The notes beneath the pieces are model-generated. The model was not told the DNA's origin and did not search any database. It saw nothing but the letters and a program-made list of their open reading frames with translations. Both the position numbers and the translations under genes were made by a program. Below, piece after piece: positions 8,053-15,714 of a stretch of DNA of 53,372 nucleotides (position 1 is its first letter; each line of letters opens with the position of its first letter). The DNA comes from Paenibacillus phytorum (lineage in GTDB: Bacteria; Bacillota; Bacilli; Paenibacillales; NBRC-103111), in assembly GCF_013141715.1 (NCBI RefSeq), contig NZ_WHOA01000235.1:1-53372 (forward strand), written 5' to 3'.

Positions 8053-9600
8053 TCATTTAGATACTTCTACTATTTTTAAAGGTTTTTTAGCGGGACCTTC
8101 AAGCACTTCCCCTTTATATGAAAATCTTGAACCATGGCATGGGCAGTCCCACGTTCGTTCTCCATGGTTCCACTCGACTTCACATCCCATATGTGTGCAT
8201 GTTGTATCTACAATATGTAATTGACCTTGTTGATCCCGATAGGCGCCGGCTCTTTTTCCATTGGCTCTTACAACTGCTCCTTCGTCGTTCTCCAGCTCCT
8301 CTGGTTTCTTGAGGATCATTTCCAGCTTTCCGGAAATAAAATGATCAACCACATCCGCATTTTGCACGATGAATGTTTTTAGGCTCGGATCCGCATGGAA
8401 TCTTTCAGGTTTAAAAAGTTCTTGGTAAGGACTCTTTGTTCCTGTGACCAGCTTTTCGATTAATAATGCCGCTGCCGTTCCTGTTGTCATGCCCCATTTT
8501 TTATATCCGGTGGCTACAAGAATGTTGGGATTATCCGAATCTGTCTGTCCAATATACGGAAGTTTATCCAAAGTAACCAAGTCTTGAGCCGACCATCGAT
8601 AATAGATTTCTTTTATTCCAAAATGTTCTTCTCCAAACATTTGCAAAGCTTCATAATGTTTGAGCGTACAGATTCCCTGTCCCGTCTTGTGGCTTTCGCC
8701 TGCGATTAAAACCATTTTTTCCCCATTAGCCGTCGTAGACCTAAGAGATCGTTTGGGCTCCTCGGCACATATGAACATTCCTCTTGGAAATTCTTTGGCG
8801 GTTTTCACAGCCAGAATATAAGCCCTATTTGCGTGCATTTTTGCAAAGTAAAAACCTCCTCCTTCATAAAAAGGAAAATGTGAGCACGATACGGCATAAT
8901 TACAGGTGATTCGATGTCCCTCATTCGTAATCACAGTTGCAGGGTTTCCTTTGTCAATACTTACGGCCGTCGTATGCTCATAAATTTGGCATCCTTGTCT
9001 TTGTGTTGCATGATTGACTAAATACAATAAATATGGCATCGGGTTAAACTGGGCCTGATTTTTCATGACAACAGCGGCTTTTGTTTGAAAAGGCAATGGC
9101 GTTTGTTCTATGTAAACACCGGGTATTCCCAATTCCTCGTAAGCAGAGAATTCAGCGGCTATTTTTTCAACGAATTCGTCTGAATTCGTATAAACATAAG
9201 CATCTTCCTCTGTAAAATCGCACAATATTTGATGCTCATGTATGGTTTGTTTAATGAAATGTAATGCCTCTCGGTTGGCTTCGTAATATAGCCTTGTTTG
9301 TTCTTTACCAAAATGCGAAATGAATTCGTTATATATCAGATCATGCTGTGCAGTAATCTTTGCCGTTGTATGACCTGTGGTTCCGTTAAGCATTCTTCCG
9401 GCTTCAATTATTGCGACTTTGAGTCCTTGCTTTGAAAGCAGATAAGCGGTTGTTATGCCAGAGATTCCAGCTCCGACGATAGCTACATCTACTTTGATAT
9501 CATGTGTCAGCTTAGGAAAACTCGGGATGCTCGAAGAAGCAATCCATAAAGATTCTGGATATTGTGGAAGGATTACTCGGGGTAATTGGTTCTTAATCAT
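8053..9600 (-). CDS. FAD-dependent oxidoreductase with C-terminal Rieske 2Fe-2S domain (YhfW-like)
   Basis: The 515-residue protein is a fusion. Residues 30-400 form a glycine-oxidase/DadA-like FAD domain (VDVAIVGAGISGITTAYLLS), and the C-terminus is a Rieske domain with ligands C468-x-H470 and C486-P-C-H489, plus the extra pair C473 and C488 that form the disulfide in classical Rieske proteins. The same architecture is found in B. subtilis YhfW, a protein of unknown substrate. The start ATG has a GAAGGGA ribosome site. It stands alone between the polyketide operon and the scar zone and has its own terminator. Confidence 0.88.
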   Translation of the reverse strand: MIKNQLPRVILPQYPESLWIASSSIPSFPKLTHDIKVDVAIVGAGISGITTAYLLSKQGLKVAIIEAGRMLNGTTGHTTAKITAQHDLIYNEFISHFGKEQTRLYYEANREALHFIKQTIHEHQILCDFTEEDAYVYTNSDEFVEKIAAEFSAYEELGIPGVYIEQTPLPFQTKAAVVMKNQAQFNPMPYLLYLVNHATQRQGCQIYEHTTAVSIDKGNPATVITNEGHRITCNYAVSCSHFPFYEGGGFYFAKMHANRAYILAVKTAKEFPRGMFICAEEPKRSLRSTTANGEKMVLIAGESHKTGQGICTLKHYEALQMFGEEHFGIKEIYYRWSAQDLVTLDKLPYIGQTDSDNPNILVATGYKKWGMTTGTAAALLIEKLVTGTKSPYQELFKPERFHADPSLKTFIVQNADVVDHFISGKLEMILKKPEELENDEGAVVRANGKRAGAYRDQQGQLHIVDTTCTHMGCEVEWNHGERTWDCPCHGSRFSYKGEVLEGPAKKPLKIVEVSK

Positions 9601-10013
9601 CGCGATGTCCCTTCTTCCATTTTTAACATAATATAACCTTTGGCGTTTTTTTTATACCATAGGTTCTTGAGTGAAATTATCACTGATTTTTTAATTAAGA
9701 GAGTGAACTCGCCCTTTTTAGCCTTATTATTTATACTCTTATTGGACTTTAAGCGAATAATGATTGTGTCGTTCGACACTTTATAACGATAATCACCCAC
9801 CGTATCATCACTTTAGCTCATATTCACTTTACTTATTTGATAATACTTCTCAAATGCGGAAATCAATACATGTTCTTGTCCTTAATCGGGAAACGATATA
9901 TGTTCTTGTCACCCGACAGTTGTATCGAGTGTCAAGAAAATGTTCCGATAAATGAACGTGACGCCGAAGCCCGTCTGCTCAGCAAACTGGGGTAAATAGT
10001 GTCCGCTCACGCA
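9601..10013. other. Gene-poor region with short repeats resembling an insertion-sequence end
   Basis: No convincing gene lies here. A 67-codon minus-strand frame at 9597-9800 is AT-rich, has no ribosome site and probably covers the promoter of the Rieske gene. Two 15-base copies of ata(c/t)atgttcttgtc occur at 9866-9880 and 9896-9910, exactly 30 bases apart, and an inverted relative (tgtcaagaaaatgttcc) lies at 9930-9946. Spaced repeats of this kind are found at the ends of some insertion sequences (IS21-like ends come to mind), so this may be the end of a lost element. That assignment is tentative. Confidence 0.35.
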
Positions 10014-10139
10014 TTACTTAATGATCAGTACCGGAATTTTAGCATGTTGTACGACATTATGGCTTACACTTCCGAGAACTTCCTCACGGATCGGACCCAA
10101 GCCACGACTGCTAAGGATGATTAAGTCGGCTTCATATTT
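10014..10139 (-). pseudogene. 3' fragment of a universal stress protein (UspA) gene
   Basis: Reading the minus strand up to the stop at 10014-10016 gives 41 residues with the UspA C-terminal signature: ADLIILSSRGLGPIREEVLG, then SVSHNVVQHAKIPVLIIK. This is the ATP-binding G-2x-G-9x-G(S/T) region of the Usp family. The upstream two thirds of the gene is missing and is replaced at about 10140 by topoisomerase III sequence on the opposite strand. Confidence 0.8.
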
Positions 10140-11049
10140 CGTTGCTGGAGAGAAGCTGTATGCATCGGGCAAAGTGGTCAAAAAAGCCGGTTGGAAAGAC
10201 GTCTACCGAGCCACTGATTTCACCGATCCAGATCGGGAAGAAACCGAGTCTGATGAAGACTCTGCTCAGTTGCTGCCCCAAGCTGCCGAAAAAGACGCCG
10301 TAACCGTCCGTAACGCCCGTCAATTAAGTCGCCAGACGAAACCGCCTGCTAGATACAACGAGGCCTCCTTGCTTTCTCAAATGGAAAAATGGGGCCTCGG
10401 CACGCCCGCTACACGCGCTGACATTATTGAGAAGCTTGTGTCTTCCGACACCATTGAACGTCAAGGCTCCTCACTCATTCCGACTGGCAAAGGGACTCAG
10501 CTCATAGAGCTCGCTTCGGAGGAACTGCGTTCTCCTGAGCTTACAGCACGCTGGGAGCTTGAGCTTGAACGCATTTCCAAAGGCAAAGGTAGCATGGAAC
10601 AATTCCTAAGTGGTATCCGCAAAAAAGCAGCCGAGCTGGTCGATGAGGTCAAGAAAAGCTCTGCGGCCTATAAGCCGCATAATTTAACGGGCAGCAAATG
10701 CCCGGATTGCGGGGAGTTTCTTCAAGAAGTAAAGGGGAAACGAGGCCGATTCCTTGTTTGTTCCAGCCGTGAATGCTCCTATAAGCGCGAAGCTGACGGA
10801 CAACTGACCAACCACCGCTGCCCGCAGTGTCACAAAAAAATGGAAATCCACACCGGCAAATCCGGCAAGTATTTCCAATGCCGTCCTTGCAACGTTGTCG
10901 AGAAAATAGACAACGAATCAACCGGCGGCGGCCGGCGCGCCTCTGCCAAAGCGAACCGTCAGTTGATCGAGAAGTTTTCCGATCAAACCCAGCTGGGCAA
11001 CTCACTTGCTGACAAATTGATGGCTGCGCTGCAGAAGAAAGACGAGTAG
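10139..11049 (+). pseudogene. topB: 3' fragment of DNA topoisomerase III
   Basis: About 300 codons encode the C-terminal part of a TopB-type topoisomerase: ASGKVV..GWKDVYR, the PPARYNEASLLSQMEKWG and GTPATRADIIEKL motifs, and then C-terminal zinc-ribbon-like CPDCGEFLQ and HRCPQCHKKM modules. The Toprim domain and the active-site tyrosine region, which precede this part in complete enzymes of roughly 700 residues, are absent. Although the frame is open from 10021, its first 40 codons are antisense to the uspA fragment and not topoisomerase sequence. It is almost certainly non-functional unless part of a rearranged product. Confidence 0.85.
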
Positions 11050-11057
11050 CGTGCAAC

Positions 11058-11314
11058 CTGTCCCAAAAGGGTTATAGACCTTGAGGGGTATCTACCTTGA
11101 AGACGGTTACACGTACCAATTAGGACTTCCGCCAATAAGGGGAGGTCCTTTTGGTGCAAAGTTGTTCTTACGGAACGACAAGCCGCTAAAATGGATGAAA
11201 TGCGCTAAAAATTGAATTAACGGAACGAGAGGGAGTTATTCGATGAAATTTGTGCTATTCGAAGCTAAAAACAACGGAATAGTGTCTCTACGTTCCCTTT
11301 ATCATTTGGGACAG
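11058..11314. mobile_element. MITE-like element with 10-bp terminal inverted repeats
   Basis: The segment starts with ctgtcccaaa (11058-11067) and ends with its exact inverse tttgggacag (11305-11314). The roughly 257 bases have no coding capacity and include an internal hairpin. CTGTCCCAAA-type ends occur in several Firmicutes insertion sequences, so a non-autonomous derivative is plausible. It lies directly behind the topB fragment. Part of it (11172-11196) has a close relative at 24342-24366. Confidence 0.45.
11122..11152 (+). terminator. Hairpin with T-tail inside the MITE-like element
   Basis: Arms aggacttcc and ggaggtcct (one G-T pair) enclose a short loop and are followed by TTTT. The hairpin could end readthrough from the topB fragment. 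Confidence 0.5.
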
Positions 11315-11410
11315 CCCCATAAACCTCCAAATCTTCGAAAATGATGAGATTAGCTGTACTTTTTGCAGCATAGACTACCCAATGGTCTCTGATGCAGCTT
11401 GTCCCTCTCC

Positions 11411-11451
11411 AAACAAAAAAACCAAGCGAGACTGGCGTCATCGCTTGGTTT
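11411..11451 (-). terminator. Terminator of the 111-residue hypothetical gene
   Basis: A perfect 11-bp stem (aaaccaagcga / tcgcttggttt) with a run of T residues on the minus strand lies just after the stop at 11459. Confidence 0.85.
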
Positions 11452-11458
11452 AACTTAC

Positions 11459-11794
11459 TTAACTACTCACAGCTACTGTTCCTTTTACTGCTAGTTGAAG
11501 CTGCTCCAAACTCGTAATCCCCAAACTAATGAGCGCTTCTCCCGCTTCCATGTGGACATTCGCTAGCATATGCATACTTGTATTGGGTACAAGTGATTTT
11601 CGGAATTCATGAAACAAGACTGCATTATAGGTTTTAAGAACTGTCATGAATTCTACCGTTGGAGGGATAAATGAACGGATTTCAGAAGCTTTCCAGAAAA
11701 AATCCCTCACTAACATAATATCAGCACCCGTACGCGTCAACTTTCGAATCATTGTAAAAAATTCATCGATCAATATCTGTTTATCCGGCCTCAT
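11459..11794 (-). CDS. Hypothetical protein, 111 aa
   Basis: I do not recognise a family. The protein is soluble, mostly helical in character, and has no signal peptide, cysteine cluster or obvious motif. A clear GGAGG ribosome site lies 8 bases before the ATG and a strong terminator follows, so it is probably a real single-gene transcription unit. It lies between the MITE-like element and the lspA-like gene. Confidence 0.7.
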   Translation of the reverse strand: MRPDKQILIDEFFTMIRKLTRTGADIMLVRDFFWKASEIRSFIPPTVEFMTVLKTYNAVLFHEFRKSLVPNTSMHMLANVHMEAGEALISLGITSLEQLQLAVKGTVAVSS

Positions 11795-11897
11795 GTGACC
11801 ATCCTCCAGTTCAGCGTCTTCTCGTTCAAAACCGTCTACTTGAAGGATATCATAAATAGTACTTTTGATCTACCTATATAGTTTAATATACCTACGT

Positions 11898-12368
11898 TTA
11901 TTGAAATTTTTTCTCTTTTGGTAACAGCTTATGCCTGTAAGAGAGAAACATATCCAGTACAAAAAATACTACACCCAAATTAATAGCTAAGTCAGCCAAA
12001 TTCATCACACCATTGCCAGATCGAAACACAATGAAGTCGGTCACTTTGCCAAATAATAATCGTTCGATTCCATTACCAATAGCCCCGCCTACGAATAGTG
12101 CGGCACCACACTCTTTGAAGAATCCTTGAATGCTTCCTTTTTTCCGGTAATACATAATAACAACGATAATCACAACAGCAAGAATTCCTAAATAACGCGC
12201 TGAGCCCTGCAGCGAACTGCCTGCTGCTCCACTATTTTGATAATGCGAAAACGAAATAATATCTTTATAAAACGGCATAGATTCGCCTACTTTTAGGATA
12301 GACCGAATCCACACCTTCGAAATTTGATCCACAGCTGTCACTACAAATATGATGAGATAAAATAACAT
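11898..12368 (-). CDS. lspA: Signal peptidase II (LspA-like)
   Basis: The 156-residue membrane aspartyl protease cleaves prolipoprotein signal peptides after diacylglyceryl modification. Four hydrophobic segments are visible with the family boxes: VDQISK, YQNSGAAG (usually NxGAAF), GGAIGNGIERL (usually GNxIDR), VTDFI with catalytic Asp111, and NLADLAI with catalytic Asp126. The start has an ideal GAAGGAGG ribosome site. The usual lspA neighbours (rluD, pyrR) are absent and two boxes deviate from the usual form, so this may be a second, non-housekeeping copy. Confidence 0.85.
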   Translation of the reverse strand: MLFYLIIFVVTAVDQISKVWIRSILKVGESMPFYKDIISFSHYQNSGAAGSSLQGSARYLGILAVVIIVVIMYYRKKGSIQGFFKECGAALFVGGAIGNGIERLLFGKVTDFIVFRSGNGVMNLADLAINLGVVFFVLDMFLSYRHKLLPKEKKFQ

Positions 12369-12460
12369 TAGACGCCTCCTTCCGCAAATATCACCTCATA
12401 GATTCTATTTTACATGATGACACCACTCGACTGCGAATGTTGCCAATAGCTCTTATAAAA

Positions 12461-12507
12461 GCAAACTCAAATAACTACCTCAGACACTGTCTGTGATAGC
12501 TATTTGC
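12461..12507 (-). terminator. Long imperfect hairpin after the HAD phosphatase gene
   Basis: Arms of about 17 bases (12470-12486 and 12488-12504, three mismatches) are extended by gcaaa/tttgc. They sit about 20 bases after the minus-strand stop at 12527. The T-run is weak (tttgctttta), so the terminator call is moderate. Confidence 0.5.
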
Positions 12508-12526
12508 TTCCTCTTTTACCATCCTA

Positions 12527-13162
12527 TCAGGTTAAGGACAGAAGTGTTTTTAGCAGCTCTCCGGGAGAGTTTACTAAGTAATCGGGCTTTCCACTGAGCA
12601 GTAACTCCTGAGAATCATAGCCCCATGTAACGGCAACTATAGGAACACCTAGTTTCCTGCAAGCCTCAATATCCCTTAATTCATCTCCAACATAGATCAT
12701 CCGCGAGGGAGCAGTCCCCCATTGTTTCATTACTTTGCGAATGGAATGATGCTTACCAAATATATGCTTAGCCGAAATGATTTCCTTGAACGCGCCATCC
12801 AGCTTATTATTTCTAAGAATCTGGCGAATATTTACCTCGGAATTGGAGGAGAGTATGGAGCTTTTCATCCCAAATGAGGAAATTCTGGCAATAACCTCTT
12901 TCATCCCAGGTACAATATGAATTGTCCGAATATTTTCTTGATAAAGCTGTCTTCCGGCCGATACTAGCTTTGGAATCTGGAGCACCGGAACACCTAAGCG
13001 ATCCACCCGCTCAGGGATCGAAAGTGATCTTAGAAGCGTAAGGTCTTGATCTCGAATCCTGCGAAATTGATACTGCACGGCCATTTCATTATAAAGTTTA
13101 ACAAGCAGTGCTCTAGAATCGACCAGTGTCCCATCAAAATCAAAGAGGATATGTTTTACCAT
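12527..13162 (-). CDS. HAD-family hydrolase (phosphoglycolate phosphatase-like)
   Basis: The 211-residue protein has HAD motif I (FDFDGTLVDS, nucleophile Asp8), motif II (SILSSNS), a motif III lysine and motif IV (YVGDELRDIEAC). A helical cap domain lies between motifs I and II, as in Gph/PpaX-type phosphatases. It starts inside the end of the upstream 98-residue gene (7-base overlap) with no ribosome site of its own, so it is translationally coupled. The substrate is unknown. Confidence 0.85.
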   Translation of the reverse strand: MVKHILFDFDGTLVDSRALLVKLYNEMAVQYQFRRIRDQDLTLLRSLSIPERVDRLGVPVLQIPKLVSAGRQLYQENIRTIHIVPGMKEVIARISSFGMKSSILSSNSEVNIRQILRNNKLDGAFKEIISAKHIFGKHHSIRKVMKQWGTAPSRMIYVGDELRDIEACRKLGVPIVAVTWGYDSQELLLSGKPDYLVNSPGELLKTLLSLT

Positions 13163-13452
13163 TCTGTTGTATATAGATATAAGGCCGGACCCTCGGGCGG
13201 CACTTGGCGAATTTGATTATGAATAAACTCCTCCAGCGGATCCACTGCGATATGCGGATTACTAACGACGCGTACATCTTCCCATACACAGGCTACACCA
13301 ATTCCATGTTCATCGGCATCACCGGCAAACATTTTACATCCTTTGCAAAATTGATCTTTCTGTTGGTCGTCAAGCTTCACAATTTTATTACGAAGACAGC
13401 AGTAAATTTCATTCTCTGTATTACATACATTAACATGGGTGATTAGAGCCAT
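13156..13452 (-). CDS. Hypothetical cysteine-rich protein, 98 aa
   Basis: Not recognised. Cysteines are placed as C..C (residues 10 and 18-19), a CKGC pair (36/39) and C55, a pattern that could bind a metal. An AAGGAG ribosome site precedes the ATG by about 9 bases. It is the first gene of a two-gene unit with the HAD hydrolase. No transmembrane segment or signal peptide is seen. Confidence 0.7.
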   Translation of the reverse strand: MALITHVNVCNTENEIYCCLRNKIVKLDDQQKDQFCKGCKMFAGDADEHGIGVACVWEDVRVVSNPHIAVDPLEEFIHNQIRQVPPEGPALYLYTTEW

Positions 13453-13613
13453 TGACTGTCAACTCCTTGCGGCGCTTTTTGTGTGTAATAGTAAGTTTAT
13501 CGTCCTATCATTAAGTGTATGACAGTTTTTTGTAAATGAAATATTTTTTTCTCTGACAAACTGCCTAAATTTGTTACAATAAGGAAAAACTACGTTTCTC
13601 TGGAGGAAATCTC

Positions 13614-14186
13614 ATGCAAAACTGGATGCATTATGCCATTCCTTTCCTACTCATTGGCTTTTTTATCTATCGCAGAACGAAGCGAACCATTGGTTTTCAA
13701 AAATTATCCAGAGGCAGACTTAAATTCCGACTCACTCTCTTTAGTATCCTCGGAGCCGTCATCTTCCTGCTAGGCTTTGTCCATCCCATCCATTTCATTG
13801 GTTATATAATCGGCCTAGCGGCAGGTGTCGCACTCGGGCTCACCGCGATTCGCCACACCCTTTTCGAACATCGTACAGACGGATGGTACTATCGCACCCA
13901 CTTATGGATCGAAATTACGGTTCTGGTGCTATTTCTTAGCCGGATCGTCTATCGCTTGGCCTTTATCAGTCTTTCATCCAACTCAGCAAACATGAATCCG
14001 GTAGATCCAACTCAATTTACCAAAGACCCACTGACCGCAGGTGTCTTCTTCATCATCGTGTCTTATTACATCTTATTTTTCGGTTACCTGCTTCGCGAAG
14101 AAGCCAAATTGGATCCAGCTCCTTTAGTCTCTGATGATTCAAGTGATCTTTCGAATCCACAGGCAAACGTTAATGTGATTAAGTAA
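13614..14186 (+). CDS. Membrane protein, 190 aa, possibly CcdC/DUF1453-like
   Basis: Four hydrophobic segments are visible, with a basic patch after the first. A central piece (TDGWYYRTHLWIE, then a hydrophobic stretch with LSRIVYRL) resembles the FEVRDDGNTFIKR-to-helix pattern of the CcdC-like protein encoded at 14843-15337, so the two may share a fold. A GGAGG ribosome site lies 7 bases before the ATG and a strong terminator follows. Function unknown. Confidence 0.7.
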   Translation: MQNWMHYAIPFLLIGFFIYRRTKRTIGFQKLSRGRLKFRLTLFSILGAVIFLLGFVHPIHFIGYIIGLAAGVALGLTAIRHTLFEHRTDGWYYRTHLWIEITVLVLFLSRIVYRLAFISLSSNSANMNPVDPTQFTKDPLTAGVFFIIVSYYILFFGYLLREEAKLDPAPLVSDDSSDLSNPQANVNVIK

Positions 14187-14198
14187 TCCCTAATTTAA

Positions 14199-14237
14199 AA
14201 AGGAGGCCCGTTCTCTTATGAGAGCGGGCCTCCTTTA
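14199..14237 (+). terminator. Strong terminator after the 190-residue membrane protein gene
   Basis: A perfect 12-bp GC-rich stem (aaaggaggcccg / cgggcctccttt) closes a loop that itself can partly pair. Confidence 0.85.
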
Positions 14238-14324
14238 ATGATAGCAGCACATACAAAATTTGTATGAACGATGGATTAATTGGAATAATAAGGACTTAAC
14301 ATAAACAAAGGAGTTCGAAATCCC

Positions 14325-14837
14325 TTGGTTGCGATTTTATACTCGGTTTTATGGTTGCTCATAGCTCTTCGGTTTGCGGACCGAAATTGGGAGAAGTACT
14401 ATCCAACACTCCTCTTTGCTGCGTTATGTAATGGGCTCTATGAGTTGATCTGTTATCAATATCAACTTTGGCAAATGGAGCCGAATGGTCTTCCTGTTGC
14501 AACGATTCCAATCCTATTGCTTATTCTGATTGGCATGCCTGTATCGACTTGGGTATACCTATCGAACTACCCGCGAAATCCTAAACTTCTTTCCCAGGCT
14601 TATTACATCATCTTTTTCACGGGTCTTTTTGTTTTGCTTGAATATGTATCTGTGAAATGTGGATCAATCACGTATCATAACGGATGGAACCTACTTTGGT
14701 CATCATTGTTCGATATGATCATGTTTATCATGCTGCGTATTCATTATCGCAAACCATTATTCGGCCTGCTCATGTCAGTACCCTATACCGGATTATTGAT
14801 GATTATTTTTAATGTAGGTTTTGATAAAATGAAATGA
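14325..14837 (+). CDS. CBO0543-type membrane protein, 170 aa
   Basis: The protein has five or six hydrophobic segments and the WEKYYPTLLFAALCNGLYE pattern I associate with the CBO0543 family of Firmicutes integral membrane proteins of unknown function. The TTG start is supported by AAAGGAG at 14307-14313. It converges with the ccdC-like gene with only 5 bases between stops. Family assignment is from memory. Confidence 0.65.
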   Translation: MVAILYSVLWLLIALRFADRNWEKYYPTLLFAALCNGLYELICYQYQLWQMEPNGLPVATIPILLLILIGMPVSTWVYLSNYPRNPKLLSQAYYIIFFTGLFVLLEYVSVKCGSITYHNGWNLLWSSLFDMIMFIMLRIHYRKPLFGLLMSVPYTGLLMIIFNVGFDKMK

Positions 14838-14842
14838 ACGTG

Positions 14843-15337
14843 TTAAGTATTCAGTACAGCTTGCTTGGAAGAGCTGACACCTTTGAATTTAATAAAACTA
14901 GTGATCCGCCATGTCGCGATGTAGCCAAAGGTTATCAGGTTGCACATAAAGCTAAGTGTGCTTGGATCGATTGATTTTATAGTTGCAATCGCGAGGAAAC
15001 GCAGTGCAAAGATCACGATCAGCAGCACAAAGACCGTTTTGTTACGCTTAATAAACGTGTTGCCATCGTCCCGAACTTCAAAGTTGGTCGTCACGATAAG
15101 CGGAATCGAAACAATCATACCGATCAACAAAGCAATGATTACTTGATCTTCGCGGATATGCAGCGTTGGATCGAGCAATTGCATAAGTGATGTAGAAATG
15201 TATAGGATAGGCAGCAGTAATGTTACTCCCGATTTTTTTAGTGGCTTACGCATGCCACTTAATTGTCCACGCAGGATGAAAAAGAAAATCAAAGCCGAAA
15301 TCATCAACGATACAGTTGAATTCATAGTAATGAACAC
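14843..15337 (-). CDS. CcdC-like (DUF1453) membrane protein
   Basis: The 164-residue protein has five hydrophobic segments and the motif TTNFEVRDDGNTFIKRNKTV followed by a helix with ALRF. This resembles B. subtilis CcdC (…KFEIRDHDIYIKRSK…), a member of the ccdA-ccdC region of unclear function. No ccdA or resA-like gene is nearby, so a role in cytochrome c maturation should not be assumed. Confidence 0.7.
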   Translation of the reverse strand: MFITMNSTVSLMISALIFFFILRGQLSGMRKPLKKSGVTLLLPILYISTSLMQLLDPTLHIREDQVIIALLIGMIVSIPLIVTTNFEVRDDGNTFIKRNKTVFVLLIVIFALRFLAIATIKSIDPSTLSFMCNLITFGYIATWRITSFIKFKGVSSSKQAVLNT

Positions 15338-15459
15338 TCCCTAAAAGGATTTTATAGTCTTATTATCACCTTTAAGAGAGTGTTTCAAAAGTGAGTCAAG
15401 TCACCGGATCGAGGTGACAATTGTCATATTCGTGCAACTATGAACTTCCCTTCATTTCT

Positions 15460-15714
15460 TTACCATTTGCTCCCTTGCGGTGCCGGACAGTGGGCTGCAG
15501 CCAGCTTAGCTTTTACAGCCATCAGACAGCCGCAGTGGCGGCAAGTTGTACCGAATTGGTAGGCCTCGCAGCTTTGGCAGACCGACATACGCCGGTCATA
15601 CTCCTCTTCAGTCGTGAGTTTGACATTGCGAATACGAAGCGTTTCCCCGAATAATTGTGCAATTTCTTCTGAAGAAACATGCACCGTTGCCGAGCAACCC
15701 TTGCAATCCGTCAT
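15460..15714 (-). CDS. Small zinc-ribbon-like protein (DUF6171-like), 84 aa
   Basis: Cysteines occur as CKGC near the N-terminus and CQSC / CRHCGC / HC in the C-terminal half, with the GTTCRHCGCLMAVKAKL stretch and final CPAPQGSKW of a conserved small Firmicutes family that I recall as DUF6171. The ATG overlaps the abfA stop (atga), so it is translated after the arabinofuranosidase. The reason for this pairing is unknown. Confidence 0.6.
   Translation of the reverse strand: MTDCKGCSATVHVSSEEIAQLFGETLRIRNVKLTTEEEYDRRMSVCQSCEAYQFGTTCRHCGCLMAVKAKLAAAHCPAPQGSKW

Noticed and set aside
9597..9800. 67-codon minus-strand frame overlapping the Rieske gene start
   Set aside because: AT-rich, lysine-rich, no ribosome site, and it occupies the place where the promoter of the Rieske gene should be.
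10021..11049. A 342-codon open frame read as one protein
   Set aside because: Its first 40 codons are antisense to a clear UspA C-terminus; only the part from about 10139 is topoisomerase III sequence, so it is a chimeric frame over two gene fragments.
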